Shown here: positions 33,200 to 42,622 of the stretch, piece after piece | Numbering within the stretch: the first letter of the stretch is position 1 | Layout of the letters: each line of letters starts with the position of its first letter | Source of the DNA: Streptomyces sp. R41 | GTDB lineage: Bacteria > Actinomycetota > Actinomycetes > Streptomycetales > Streptomycetaceae | Length of the DNA: 64,000 bases | Assembly (NCBI RefSeq): GCF_041053055.1 | Contig: NZ_CP163443.1 | Span: forward strand, 10,027,001 to 10,091,000 | Reading direction: 5' to 3' | Made by a program: the position numbers and the translations under genes | Notes under the pieces: generated by a model | The model's input: the letters and a program-made list of their open reading frames with translations, nothing else | The model's database searches: none | Told to the model about the DNA's origin: nothing

Positions 33200-34798
33200 A
33201 TGCGTGTACTCGGCGAGCTGGACCAGCGGCTGTTCACACGGGTGGCCGCCGCGCGGGTGCCCGGAGCCGATCCGGCGCTGCGGCGGCTCAGCCACTCCGC
33301 CGACCACGGGCGCCTGTGGCTGGGAACGGCGGCCGGGCTCGCGGCGATCGGCGGACACCGGGCCAGAAGAGCGGCACTGCGCGGTGTGGGCTCGCTCGCC
33401 CTGGCCTCGCTGACCGTCAACACCGTCGTGAAGTGGAGCGCCCGGCGCCCCCGCCCGCTGCTGGACCTCGTACCGCAGATCCGGCACCTCAGGCATCAGC
33501 CGCAGACCACGTCCTTCCCTTCCGGGCACTCCGCCTCCGCCGCGGCCTTCGCCACCGCAGTGGCCCTGGAGTCCACCCGCTACGGCGCCATGGTCGCGCC
33601 ACTCGCCGCCACGGTCGCCTTCTCACGCGTCTACGTGGGCGTGCACTACCCGGGGGACGTGCTGGCCGGTGTGGCGATCGGGGCCGGAGCCGCCGCGCTC
33701 ACCTGCCGTTGGTGGCCACCGCGCGCGACTGCCCCGGAGCGGGAACGCCCCGCGGCACACGCGCCCGCGCTGCCCCGTGGCGAGGGACTGGTCGTCTTCG
33801 TCAACAGCCGGGCCGGCACCGGCGCGCCCGCCGCGCCGTTGCCGCACGTCGAGCGGCTGCGCGCACTGCTGCCCGGGGCCGAGCTGATCGAGCGCGGCCC
33901 CGGCGACGACTTCGCCGCGCTGCTCGCCGAGGCCGCCGACCGGGCCTCGAGGGCGGGCGGCGCGCTGGGCGTGTGCGGAGGCGACGGCAGCGTCAACGCC
34001 GCGGCCCGTGCGGCGGCCGAACGGGGGCTCGCGCTGGCGGTGTTCCCCGGCGGCACCCTCAATCACTTCGCCCAGGACGTGGGCGTACCCGACTTCGAGG
34101 ACACCGCCGTCGCGGTCGCCCAGGGCGAGGCGGTGGCCGTGGACTTCGGTGTGGCGAGATCGGGGGCCGGGCAGGACGTGCGGTTCCTCAACACCTTCAG
34201 CATCGGCCTCTACCCCGAACTCGTCCGGCTGCGCGAGCATTTGGAGGAGCGGTGGGGCAAGTGGCCCGCCGCGGCCTTCGCTCTCATCCGGGTGCTGCGC
34301 ACCGCGACCCCCATCGAGCTGAGCGTCAACGGTCACCCGCGCCGGCTGTGGCTGCTCTTCGCGGGCAACGGCCGCTACGTGCCCGAGGGCTTCGCCCCTG
34401 CCTTCCGGCCGCGCCTGGACGACGGACTGCTCGACCTGCGGCTGGTCGACGGCGACCACCGGCTCGCGCGCACCCGCGTCATCGCCTCCGCGCTCGTCGG
34501 GGGGCTCCGCCACTCCCGGGTGTACAGCGCCGAACACGTCCCGTGGGTGCAGTTGGAGGGTCTCGCCGGTGCGGACAGCCTCGCGTACGACGGTGAAGTC
34601 GCCGTCGGCTCATCGGAGTTGAGGCTGGAGAAGGCGCACCGGGCCCTCGTCGTGTACCGGCCCGCGCAGCCGCAGAACGAGCTGGCTCAGCAGGCCCGCC
34701 TGGCCGCCGACACGGCCCGGTACCGGAGACGGACGAGACAGTCCGCCACTGGAGACGCGGGAGACGCCGGAGGTGCCGGAGACGCCGGACAAGGATGA
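33200..34798 (+). CDS. Fused PAP2 phosphatase and diacylglycerol kinase-like protein
   Basis: This is a 532-residue fusion. Residues 1-175 are a type 2 phosphatidic acid phosphatase with the three motifs KWSARRPRP, PSGH (FPSGHSASA) and SRVYVGVHYPGD. Residues 195-500 form a DAGK catalytic/LCB5-like domain (VVFVNSRAGTG, GGDGSVN, FPGGTLNHFA). The two halves catalyse opposite steps on phosphatidate or related lipid phosphates, possibly in recycling of undecaprenyl or phosphatidyl lipids. The C-terminus has short Gly/Asp repeats. A ribosome binding site is unclear. Confidence 0.88.
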   Translation: MRVLGELDQRLFTRVAAARVPGADPALRRLSHSADHGRLWLGTAAGLAAIGGHRARRAALRGVGSLALASLTVNTVVKWSARRPRPLLDLVPQIRHLRHQPQTTSFPSGHSASAAAFATAVALESTRYGAMVAPLAATVAFSRVYVGVHYPGDVLAGVAIGAGAAALTCRWWPPRATAPERERPAAHAPALPRGEGLVVFVNSRAGTGAPAAPLPHVERLRALLPGAELIERGPGDDFAALLAEAADRASRAGGALGVCGGDGSVNAAARAAAERGLALAVFPGGTLNHFAQDVGVPDFEDTAVAVAQGEAVAVDFGVARSGAGQDVRFLNTFSIGLYPELVRLREHLEERWGKWPAAAFALIRVLRTATPIELSVNGHPRRLWLLFAGNGRYVPEGFAPAFRPRLDDGLLDLRLVDGDHRLARTRVIASALVGGLRHSRVYSAEHVPWVQLEGLAGADSLAYDGEVAVGSSELRLEKAHRALVVYRPAQPQNELAQQARLAADTARYRRRTRQSATGDAGDAGGAGDAGQG

Positions 34799-34831
34799 GG
34801 GGCCGCCGTCTCCCTGCAGACGGCGGCCCCT
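34798..34831. terminator. Strong bidirectional hairpin terminator
   Basis: Perfect 14-bp arms AGGGGCCGCCGTCT (34798-34811) and AGACGGCGGCCCCT (34818-34831) enclose a 6-nt loop. It lies between convergent PAP2/DAGK and MFS genes. Confidence 0.88.
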
Positions 34832-34862
34832 CGGCCTGGCGGGTGATCGGATCAGGAGCCGG

Positions 34863-36374
34863 TCACATGTGGACGACCGGAGCGGCGTCCGCACCGTTCT
34901 CGGCCCGCTCCAGCTTCCCGCGGCGGTAGAGCAGGAAGCCGATCAGCGCGCCCGCGACGAAGAAGCCGGCCGACCACCAGAAGGCGGTGGTGTAGCTCTC
35001 GATCGTCGACTGGGCCTGGACCAGCTTGTCGGTCGCGTCCTTGCCGGACAGATAGCTCGTCGCGGCGCTCGCGGCGAGAGTGTTCAGCAGCGCCGTACCG
35101 ATCGAACCGCCCACCTGCTGCATGGTGTTGACGGTCGCGGAGGCGACACCGGCGTCCTCCGGGGCGATTCCGCTGGTGGCCAGCGACATGGCCGGCGGCA
35201 TCACGATGCCGAGGCCCGCGCCGATCAGGAGCAACTGCGGCAGTACGTCGGTCGAGAAGGACGAGTCGAGGCCGATGCCGGTCAGCCATGCCATGCCCAC
35301 CGCGGCGATCGCGAAGCCCGCGGGGATGACGGCCTTCGGCCCGATCCGCGGCACCAGCATCGTGGTGGAGACCTGGGCCATGACCATCAGGGCCGCCATC
35401 ATCGGCAGGAAGGCGACGCCGGTCCTGGTCGGACTGAAGCCCAGGTTCAGCTGCAGGTAGTAGGTGAGGAAGAGGAAGACGCCGAACATGCCCGCGCCGG
35501 TGATCAGGACGGTGAGGAACGAGGCGGCGCGGTTGCGGTCGAGCAGTACGCGCATGGGCAGCAGCGGGTGCTTGGCCCGGGTCTGCCACCAGGTGAACGC
35601 GGTCAGCAGGACACCGCCCGCGGCCAGGAAGCCCCAGGTGGCGGGCGAACTCCAGTCGTGCGTCTCGGCGTTGGAGAAGCCGTAGACCAGGGCGAAGAGA
35701 CCGGAGGAGACCAGCAGCGTGCCCGGCAGGTCGAGCTTGGAGTTCGCCGCGTCACGGTGATTGGTCAGCAGCACCCAGCCACCGGCGAAGGCGACGATCG
35801 CGAAGACGATGTTGACGAACAGTGTCCAGCGCCAGTCGAGCGCGTCGGTCAGCACACCGCCGAGCAGCAGACCCACCGCGCCACCGGCGCCGGCGATCGC
35901 GCCGTACACGCTGAACGCCTTGGCGCGTTCCCTGGCGTCGGTGAAGGTCGTGTTCAGCAGCGAGAGCGCGGCGGGCGCGAGGAGCGCGCCGAAGACGCCC
36001 TGGAGGGCGCGGGCGGTGACCAGCATCCCGAAGCTGGTGGACGCGCCACCGAGCACGGAGGCCGCGGCGAAACCGGCGACACCGATCAGGAAGGCGGGCT
36101 TGCGCCCGAAGAGGTCCGCGATGCGCCCGCCGAGCAGGAGGAGCGAGGCGAAGGCCAGGGAGTACGCGGTGACGATCCACTGCCGGTTGCCGTCGGAGAA
36201 GCCCAGATCCGCCTGGGCGGACGGCAGGGCGATGTTCACGATGGTGGCGTCGAGGACCACCATCAGCTGCGCGATGCCGATGATCGCGAGGATCAGCCAG
36301 CGCCGCTTCGACGCCTCTGCGGGCGGTGCGTCGACCGCGCCCGCTCGGGTGCCGTCGGTCAGGGTCTGAGACAT
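34863..36374 (-). CDS. MFS transporter, DHA2 (EmrB/QacA) family
   Basis: This is a 503-residue exporter with 14 predicted helices. The D1 motif VVLDATIVNIALPSAQ and motif A GGRIADLFGRKPAF are clear; motif C-like GAGGAVGLLLGGVL follows in helix 5. The substrate is probably drug-like. It differs from the exporter at 5530. The promoter region has two GAAAC/GTTTC palindromes that look like a TetR-type operator, although no tetR gene is near. The start is ATG 36374 with GGAG ten bases upstream. Confidence 0.88.
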   Translation of the reverse strand: MSQTLTDGTRAGAVDAPPAEASKRRWLILAIIGIAQLMVVLDATIVNIALPSAQADLGFSDGNRQWIVTAYSLAFASLLLLGGRIADLFGRKPAFLIGVAGFAAASVLGGASTSFGMLVTARALQGVFGALLAPAALSLLNTTFTDARERAKAFSVYGAIAGAGGAVGLLLGGVLTDALDWRWTLFVNIVFAIVAFAGGWVLLTNHRDAANSKLDLPGTLLVSSGLFALVYGFSNAETHDWSSPATWGFLAAGGVLLTAFTWWQTRAKHPLLPMRVLLDRNRAASFLTVLITGAGMFGVFLFLTYYLQLNLGFSPTRTGVAFLPMMAALMVMAQVSTTMLVPRIGPKAVIPAGFAIAAVGMAWLTGIGLDSSFSTDVLPQLLLIGAGLGIVMPPAMSLATSGIAPEDAGVASATVNTMQQVGGSIGTALLNTLAASAATSYLSGKDATDKLVQAQSTIESYTTAFWWSAGFFVAGALIGFLLYRRGKLERAENGADAAPVVHM

Positions 36375-36438
36375 GGGAGAACCACTCCAGGGAAGTCGCT
36401 CAGGGAAACGGACGTCGCTCGAGGTAACACGTACGTAA

Positions 36439-36453
36439 ACGAAACTGTTTCGT
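36439..36453. promoter_or_regulatory. Palindrome ACGAAAC-T-GTTTCGT (TetR-type operator)
   Basis: This is a perfect 15-bp dyad with an odd centre, 65 bp before the MFS start, flanked by further partial symmetry. The GAAAC/GTTTC pattern is typical of TetR-family operators for DHA2 exporters. Confidence 0.6.
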
Positions 36454-36470
36454 ACACATCGAGCCTAGAC

Positions 36471-36506
36471 CACCCTCAGCGAAACGGCAACGTTTCGCTG
36501 AGGGTG
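36471..36506. promoter_or_regulatory. 16-bp inverted repeat containing a second GAAACG/CGTTTC site
   Basis: CACCCTCAGCGAAACG (36471-36486) and its exact complement (36491-36506) enclose GCAA. It could be a hairpin or a second binding site; it lies between the divergent exporter and arsR genes. Confidence 0.6.
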
Positions 36507-36584
36507 CGGGTGAGGCGCCCGTCACACCTGCCGACGCCCGCGTATTCCTTGACGGGAATATAACTGCAGAGGCATATTGGAGCC

Positions 36585-37022
36585 ATGTCCGACGCCTCTC
36601 TCTGGGCCGCGCTCGCCGACTCGCACCGCCGCGCGATCGTCGCGCTGCTCCTGGAGCGGCCGCGAGCCGTCGGTGAGATCGTCGAGGCGTGCGGTCTGAG
36701 TCAGCCGAGCACCTCGAAGCATCTGCGAGTGCTGCGGGACGCGGGACTCGTGCGGGTACGGCAGGACGCGCAGCGCCGTGTCTACGCCCTCGACCCCGCG
36801 CCGATCGCCGTGCTCGACGCCTGGCTGGCCCCGTACCGCAAGCTGTGGAACGAGAGCCTCGACGCCCTCGGCCGTCGCCTGGACGAGGCGGTGGGGGAGC
36901 CGTCGGACGACCCCGAAGGACTCTTCGCGAACGCCGAAGGACTCTTCCCGAACACCGAAGAATTCTTCCCGATCGACGAAGAGCCCCTCCTGAACGACGA
37001 AGCCCCCTCCCCGAAGGACTGA
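36585..37022 (+). CDS. ArsR-family regulator with a heptapeptide-repeat tail
   Basis: This is a protein of 145 residues. The first 95 are an ArsR winged helix (LWAALADSHRRAIVALLLERPRAV; LSQPSTSKHLRVLRDAGLVRVRQDAQRRVYALD). The last 40 form acidic 7-residue repeats of the EGLFPNT kind. ArsR proteins of this type usually control the adjacent SRPBCC gene, here 6 bp downstream. Metal-binding Cys residues are missing except one in the recognition region (EACGLSQ). Confidence 0.86.
   Translation: MSDASLWAALADSHRRAIVALLLERPRAVGEIVEACGLSQPSTSKHLRVLRDAGLVRVRQDAQRRVYALDPAPIAVLDAWLAPYRKLWNESLDALGRRLDEAVGEPSDDPEGLFANAEGLFPNTEEFFPIDEEPLLNDEAPSPKD
36912..37016. repeat. Five degenerate 21-bp units in the arsR 3' end
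   Basis: The core CCGAAGGACTCTTC and its variants recur every 21 bp (36913, 36934, 36955, 36976, 36997 approximately), encoding xEGLFxN-like heptads. Divergence rises toward the stop. Confidence 0.75.
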
Positions 37023-37028
37023 GCCGCC

Positions 37029-37565
37029 ATGTCCGCCGAACCCATCGCCCTGACGGGCACCTACCTCACCCTCGACGACGGGCGCCCCGCCGTCCGCTTC
37101 AGCCGGACCTACGACCACCCCGTCGACCGCGTCTGGCAGTTCGTGACCGACCCGGACGAGCTGGCCGAGTGGTTCCCGTCCCGCGCCGAGATCGAACTGC
37201 GGCCCGGCGGCACCATCACGTTCAGCGGCGATCCGAACATGGAGGAGTCGACGGGGCGCGTCATCGCGGTCGACGCGCCGCGCCACCTCTCCGTCGAATG
37301 GGGCGGCGACGAGCTGCACTTCGACCTCGAAGCCCTGGACGAGAAGCGCACGCACTTCACGCTGACCAACGTGCTGGTGGCGGAGAACACCGCCGCGCGC
37401 AACGGGGCGGGCTGGGAGGTGTGCCTGGCAGCCCTCGACGCGAAGGCGCGGGGCGAGCGCTTCGAAGGCCCGCACGCCGGTGCCGGTGCGCCCTGGAAGG
37501 AGATCTATCGCGGCTACATCGAGGCCGGCGTCCCCTCGGGCGCACCGGTCCCGGGCCTCGACTGA
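37029..37565 (+). CDS. SRPBCC / AHSA1-like protein of the ArsR operon
   Basis: This is a 178-residue START-like protein (RFSRTYDHPVDRVWQFVTDPDELAEWFPS; VIAVDAPRHLSVEWGGDELHFDLEAL; ARNGAGWEVCLAALDAK). It is the usual companion of ArsR-type regulators. Ligand unknown. It follows arsR after 6 bp and ends convergently, 4 bp from the stop of the ABC transporter gene. Confidence 0.84.
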   Translation: MSAEPIALTGTYLTLDDGRPAVRFSRTYDHPVDRVWQFVTDPDELAEWFPSRAEIELRPGGTITFSGDPNMEESTGRVIAVDAPRHLSVEWGGDELHFDLEALDEKRTHFTLTNVLVAENTAARNGAGWEVCLAALDAKARGERFEGPHAGAGAPWKEIYRGYIEAGVPSGAPVPGLD

Positions 37566-37569
37566 CCGC

Positions 37570-40398
37570 TCACCGCATCTGCCGCCGCACCAGCTCGTGC
37601 AGCCGCCCGCCCGTGTCCGCCAACAGCTGCGCGGGCGGGCCCTGCTGGGCGACCCGGCCGTCCTCCATCACGATCACACGGTCCGCGTCCATCACCGTGG
37701 ACAGGCGGTGCGCGATCACGACCCTTGTGGCGTTGAGCGCCCGGGTGCTCTCGATGACCGTGCGCTGCGTCTCGTTGTCCAGGGCACTGGTCGCCTCGTC
37801 GAAGAAGAGGATGCGAGGGCGGCGGATCAGCGCCTGGGCGATCATCAGACGCTGGCGCTGACCGCCGGAGATCGCACCGCTGCCCGAGACGATCGTGTGC
37901 AGACCCATCGGCATGCGCTTGATGTCCTCGGCCAGGCCCGCCATCTCGGCCGCCGCCATCGCCTCCTCGGGGGTGTACGGCTCGGTGCCGCAGATGCAGT
38001 CCAGGATCGAGCCGGTGAACGGCTGCGCGTGCTGGAGCACCACACCGCACTGACGGCGTACGGCGGACTGGTCGAGGGCCGCCAGATCCTGGCCGTCGTA
38101 CAGCACGCTGCCCGAGACCGGCTTGTCGAAGCCGATGAGCAGCCGTAGCAGCGTGGACTTGCCGCAGCCGCTGGGGCCGACGATCGCCACGAACTCGCCC
38201 GGCCTGATGTCGAACGACACGTCGTCGAGGACGAGCGGGCCGTCGTCGGTGTACCGGAAGGAGAGCCGTCGGGCCTCGATGCCGCCGGACAGGATGCCCG
38301 GACGGGTGCTCGCCACGCGTACCTCGGGCGTCGCGTCGAGCACCGGCCTGATCTCCTCGAACATCGGCAGCGCGGCCGCCGCCGAGACGAACGCGCCGGT
38401 GATCTGGGTGACCGAGGTCAGCAGCATCGTCATCGACGTGTTGAAGGTGAGGAAGTCCGCGGCCGACAGCGAGCCGTGCGCCGGGCCCGCCAGCAGCATG
38501 AACATCAGCAGGGAACAGAGCGGCAGATACACCGCGCCCATCACCGTGGTGAGGTTCTTGATGCGGCCGACCTTCTGCTGGAGCTCACGGCTGCGCGCGA
38601 ACTCGCTCGCCCAGGCGGCGTACGCGTAGTTCTCGGCCGCCGCGACCCGCAGCTTGGGCAGTCCGCGCAGGGTCTGGAAGGCCTGGTTGTTCAGCTTGTT
38701 GCTGAGCACGACAAGCCGTCGCTGCCAGCGCACCTGCCACAGGCCGAGGCCCAGGAACACGGCGGCGATGACGACGAGCATGCCGATCGCGGCCAGCGCC
38801 ATCGGCACGCTGTACCAGAACAGCAGCCCCAGGTTCATCGCGCCGACCGTGCCCGCCTGCGCGACCGTCGGGCCGACACCGGCGAGGAGCCGGCGGATCG
38901 CGCTGATGCCCATGGCGGCACTGGCGAGTTCACCGGTCGAGCGGGAGGTGAAGAACTTGGTCGGCAGCCTGAGCAGCCGGTCCCACACGGCCGGTTGGAG
39001 GGTGGCCTCGATCCGGCCCTCCATCCGCAGCATCGTGAGGTTCTGCAGCAGCATGAACGCCGCCGACACGATGCTGGTGATCATGATGGCCAGGCAGACC
39101 TGCACGATGAGGCCGTGCTGGGCCCTCGGCACGTACTCGCCGAGCACCTTGCCGGTGGCGATCGGCACCAGCGCGCCGATCGCGACGGTCACCAGACCGC
39201 TGATCGCGAGGTTGCGCAAGTCGCCACCTGTGCCCTGAAGGCAGAAGCGCAGCAGCCGCAGCGGGCTCAGCTTCCGCTCGGGCAGCGGACGGTAGAACAT
39301 CACGGCCCGCGGCTCGAACTCCGCCGCGTTCGCCTTCTCGACCGGCGTCTCGCGCCCCGAGGACGGCTGCACGGCCACATATCCGCCGCGCCGCCACAGC
39401 AGCGCGACCGGCGCACCGGACACGGCCCGGTGGCCGATCAGCGGACCGATGTTGTCGCGCCACCAGCGCCCGTCGAGGCGTACGGCACGGGTGCGGACGC
39501 GCGAGGCGAGCGCGATCCGTTCGACCGGGTCGAGCCGGTCGCTCTCCGTCCCGCTCTGCGCGGACTCCGCGAGAGTGATCCCGGCCTCGCGCGCGACCAG
39601 CTTGCACGCCGCGTACGAGGCGTCCGCGTCGGCCGCTGTGGGGCGCTTGGCCGACGACTTGCCGATGGAGGCGAGCAGGGTCCGGTCGGCCTGGGCGCGG
39701 ACGGCCTCACCCGCCTTGATGCCGGCCGCCGTACGGTCCTCGTGGCTGGCCTCCAGCTGCTCGATCCAGCGGTCGAGCGTGGTCAGCAGCCGGTACTGCT
39801 GATCGACCATGCCCTGCCAGACACCGGAGTCCATCAGCAGATCGGCTGCCGCTTCCGCGCCGTACAGCGAGCCGTACTGCACACTGCCCGGCGGCACCTG
39901 CATCCAGAAGACGTCGTCGTCCGTGAGCGCGGCGGCGTTCTCCGTGGCCATCGGAGCCTGGAACAGAACGGAGAGGCTACGGCCGACGCCGAGGGCGAGG
40001 GCGTACTCCAGCGGGCTCGACGTCGGCGGAACGTACTGGGGGTTGCCGTAATCGTCGTACGACCAGGTCTCGGTGTTGACCGGCTGGTACAGCTCGCGCA
40101 GCACGATCCGGTGCACCACGCAGTCGCGCAGCGGCCGTCCCACGAGCGTGTGTTGGGGTCCCGCGACCGGGCCGAGGAGAAGGGAGCCCGCCTCGAGGCG
40201 GCCGAGGTGGTGCCAGTGGCCCTGCTGGGCGGCGTCGACCGCGAACAGGTCCATGGCGCCCGCCGCGACGAGCCAGAGGACTTGCGGGCCTTCCAGATCG
40301 AGGCGGTTGAGGCCGGAGCAGTCGATCGGCGTGCCCATACCGCCGAGCGCGCCGAGGACGAGGTCTCCCTCGTGAACGCCCTCGTGAACCGTGGTCAT
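37570..40398 (-). CDS. NHLP-type bacteriocin export ABC transporter, permease/ATPase without peptidase
   Basis: This is a 942-residue protein. An N-terminal region of about 370 residues, cyclic-nucleotide-like at first and otherwise of unknown fold, is followed by six membrane helices (about 390-680) and an ATPase domain. Walker A is VGPSGCGKST, signature ISGGQRQRL and Walker B ILFFDEATSALD. This matches the second ABC subunit of the NHLM/NHLP bacteriocin export system (TIGR03797 type). There is no C39 domain. One base separates it from the C39-containing exporter, so the two are co-translated and probably form one heteromeric machine. Confidence 0.88.
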   Translation of the reverse strand: MTTVHEGVHEGDLVLGALGGMGTPIDCSGLNRLDLEGPQVLWLVAAGAMDLFAVDAAQQGHWHHLGRLEAGSLLLGPVAGPQHTLVGRPLRDCVVHRIVLRELYQPVNTETWSYDDYGNPQYVPPTSSPLEYALALGVGRSLSVLFQAPMATENAAALTDDDVFWMQVPPGSVQYGSLYGAEAAADLLMDSGVWQGMVDQQYRLLTTLDRWIEQLEASHEDRTAAGIKAGEAVRAQADRTLLASIGKSSAKRPTAADADASYAACKLVAREAGITLAESAQSGTESDRLDPVERIALASRVRTRAVRLDGRWWRDNIGPLIGHRAVSGAPVALLWRRGGYVAVQPSSGRETPVEKANAAEFEPRAVMFYRPLPERKLSPLRLLRFCLQGTGGDLRNLAISGLVTVAIGALVPIATGKVLGEYVPRAQHGLIVQVCLAIMITSIVSAAFMLLQNLTMLRMEGRIEATLQPAVWDRLLRLPTKFFTSRSTGELASAAMGISAIRRLLAGVGPTVAQAGTVGAMNLGLLFWYSVPMALAAIGMLVVIAAVFLGLGLWQVRWQRRLVVLSNKLNNQAFQTLRGLPKLRVAAAENYAYAAWASEFARSRELQQKVGRIKNLTTVMGAVYLPLCSLLMFMLLAGPAHGSLSAADFLTFNTSMTMLLTSVTQITGAFVSAAAALPMFEEIRPVLDATPEVRVASTRPGILSGGIEARRLSFRYTDDGPLVLDDVSFDIRPGEFVAIVGPSGCGKSTLLRLLIGFDKPVSGSVLYDGQDLAALDQSAVRRQCGVVLQHAQPFTGSILDCICGTEPYTPEEAMAAAEMAGLAEDIKRMPMGLHTIVSGSGAISGGQRQRLMIAQALIRRPRILFFDEATSALDNETQRTVIESTRALNATRVVIAHRLSTVMDADRVIVMEDGRVAQQGPPAQLLADTGGRLHELVRRQMR

Positions 40399-40399
40399 C

Positions 40400-42622
40400 T
40401 CATCGCTCCTTGACCAGCTCGGCGTACGGGCCGCCGGCCGCCACCAGGGCGTCGTGCCGCCCGCGTTCCACGATCGTGCCGTGCTGAAGTACGACGATCT
40501 CGTCGCTGTCGCGCACCGTGCTGAGCCGGTGCGCGATCACGACACAGGCGCAGCCGCGCTTGCGCAGGTTGTCCATGACGGTCTGCTCGGTCTCCGCGTC
40601 CAGCGCGCTGGTCACCTCGTCGAGCACGAGGATGCTGGGCCTGCGGACCAACGCCCGTGCGATCTCCAGCCGTTGACGCTGGCCACCGGAGAAGTTGCGC
40701 CCGTCCTGCTCGACCTGGCTGTGGATGCCGCCGGGGCGGCGCATGACCACGTCGTACAGCGCCGCGTCCTCAAGGGCCGCGACCACGGCGTCGTCCGGGA
40801 TCGACGGGTCCCACAGCGCGATGTTGTCGCGGACCGTTCCCTCGAAGAGGAAGACGTCCTGGTCGACGAAGGAGACCGAGGCCGCGAGGGCGCCGCGCGG
40901 GATGTCCTCCAGGCGCTGTCCGTCGATACGGATCGTGCCTTCCCAGGGGGCGTACAGGCCCGAAATCAGCCTGGAGACCGTGGACTTGCCGCTGCCCGAG
41001 CCGCCGACAAGGGCGACCTGCTGCCCCGGGCCGACCGTCAGCGAGAAGCCGGTGAGGAGCGGCTTGTCGAGCGGGCTGTAGCCGAACGTGATGTTCTCCA
41101 GCTCGACATGGCCGTGCAGACGGCGGGTGGACTCGCCGGTGCCGGAACGGGCGTAGAGCGGGTCGGCCTGGAAGTTCTCGACGTCCTTGAGGCGGGCGAC
41201 ATCGGCCGCGAAGTCCTGGATGCGGCCCGCGACCCCGTTGAGGCGGGTGATCGGCGCGGTGAAGCGGGTGACGAGGGCCTGGAAGGCGACCAGCAGACCC
41301 ACCGAGATGTGCCCCTCGATGGCGCGCATACCGCCGATCCACAGGATCAGCGCCGAGTTGAGCGTGGCGAGCGTCGGCGCGACCACGCCCAGCCAGGCGC
41401 TGGGCACACCGAGGCGCTGCTGCTCCTCCAGAGTGGTGGCGTGCTGTCCCGCCCACTTGCGGAAGTAGCCGTCCTCGCCGCCGGTGGCCTTCATCGTCTC
41501 GATCAGCTGGAGTCCGGTGTAGGCCGTGTTGGTGAGCCGGGCGGTGTCCGCGCGCAGCTTCGCGGTGCGGGTCGCGCGCAGCCGGATCACCACCCGCATG
41601 GCCACCACGTTGAGCAGCGCGACGCCGATGCCCACGGCGGTGAGCTGCGGGTCGTAGGTGTAGAGCAGCACGGCGTAGAGCACGACCACGACCGCGTCCA
41701 CACCGGCCGCCGCGAGATCGCGGGCCAGGGTCTCGGCCACGGCGTCGTTCGACTGGAGCCGCTGCACCAGGTCGGCCGGGCTGCGCTGGGAGAAGAACGT
41801 CACCGGCAGCCGCAGCAGATGCCGCAGGAAGCGGGCGCTGGAGAGCGTCGAGGAGATGATGCGGCCGCGCAGCAGATTCGCCTGCTGCAACCAGGTCAGC
41901 ACCACCGTGAGCAGCACGGAGGCACCCATCGACGCGAACAGCACGCCGAGCAGCGAGCTCTGGCCACCGATCAGATACTGGTCGATGTACGTCCGGCTGA
42001 GCGCGGGCACCGCCGCGCCGACCGCCACCAGCAGCAGACTCGCCAGCACCGCTGCGGGCATGGTGCCCGACGTGCCGCGCAGCCGGGCCGGCATGGCGCC
42101 CAGGACCCCCGGTTTGCGGCCGCCCTTGCGGAAGTCGGGCCCCGGCTCCATGACCAGGACGACCCCGGTGAAGCTCGTGTCGAAGTCCTCCATCGGCACG
42201 AAACGGCGGCCCTTGCCGGGGTCGTTGATGTGCACGCCGCGTCGTCCGAAGCGGCGCCCCATGCCGTCGTACACGACATAGTGGTTGAACTCCCAGAACA
42301 GGATCGCGGGCGCCCTCACCTCGGCGAGCGCGGCCGTGTCCATCTGCATGCCCTTGGCCGTCAGGCCGTAACTGCGCGCCGCCTTCAACAGGTTGCTGGC
42401 GCGTGAGCCGTCCCGCGAGACACCGCACGCGATGCGCAGCTCTTCGAGCGGGATGTGCCGGCCGTAGTGGCCGAGGACCATGGCGAGGGAGGCCGCGCCG
42501 CACTCGACGGCCTCCATCTGGAGCACGGTGGGCGTGCGGACGGTCTTCCGCCTGCCCTTGGGAACCGTGCGCTTCGGTGGGGCGGCCCGGCGTCTGCCCC
42601 GGGTGTCGTGTGCGGTGGTCAC
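40400..42622 (-). CDS. NHLP-type export ABC transporter with C39 leader peptidase
   Basis: This is a 740-residue protein of TIGR03796 type. The C39 domain occupies residues 30-155, with Cys41 (EAVECGAAS), His114 (EFNHYVVYD) and Asp134 (HINDPGKG) as a complete catalytic triad that cuts after double-Gly leaders. A transmembrane part (about 180-470) and an ATPase follow: VGGSGSGKST, FSGGQRQRLEIARAL and ILVLDEVTSAL. The GTG start at 42622 overlaps the HlyD-like stop (GTGA). It should process and export the precursor encoded upstream. Confidence 0.92.
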   Translation of the reverse strand: MTTAHDTRGRRRAAPPKRTVPKGRRKTVRTPTVLQMEAVECGAASLAMVLGHYGRHIPLEELRIACGVSRDGSRASNLLKAARSYGLTAKGMQMDTAALAEVRAPAILFWEFNHYVVYDGMGRRFGRRGVHINDPGKGRRFVPMEDFDTSFTGVVLVMEPGPDFRKGGRKPGVLGAMPARLRGTSGTMPAAVLASLLLVAVGAAVPALSRTYIDQYLIGGQSSLLGVLFASMGASVLLTVVLTWLQQANLLRGRIISSTLSSARFLRHLLRLPVTFFSQRSPADLVQRLQSNDAVAETLARDLAAAGVDAVVVVLYAVLLYTYDPQLTAVGIGVALLNVVAMRVVIRLRATRTAKLRADTARLTNTAYTGLQLIETMKATGGEDGYFRKWAGQHATTLEEQQRLGVPSAWLGVVAPTLATLNSALILWIGGMRAIEGHISVGLLVAFQALVTRFTAPITRLNGVAGRIQDFAADVARLKDVENFQADPLYARSGTGESTRRLHGHVELENITFGYSPLDKPLLTGFSLTVGPGQQVALVGGSGSGKSTVSRLISGLYAPWEGTIRIDGQRLEDIPRGALAASVSFVDQDVFLFEGTVRDNIALWDPSIPDDAVVAALEDAALYDVVMRRPGGIHSQVEQDGRNFSGGQRQRLEIARALVRRPSILVLDEVTSALDAETEQTVMDNLRKRGCACVVIAHRLSTVRDSDEIVVLQHGTIVERGRHDALVAAGGPYAELVKER

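Noticed and set aside
34773..36563. 596-codon plus-strand frame opposite the DHA2 exporter
   Set aside because: Antisense shadow; composition dominated by Gln, Glu and Arg.
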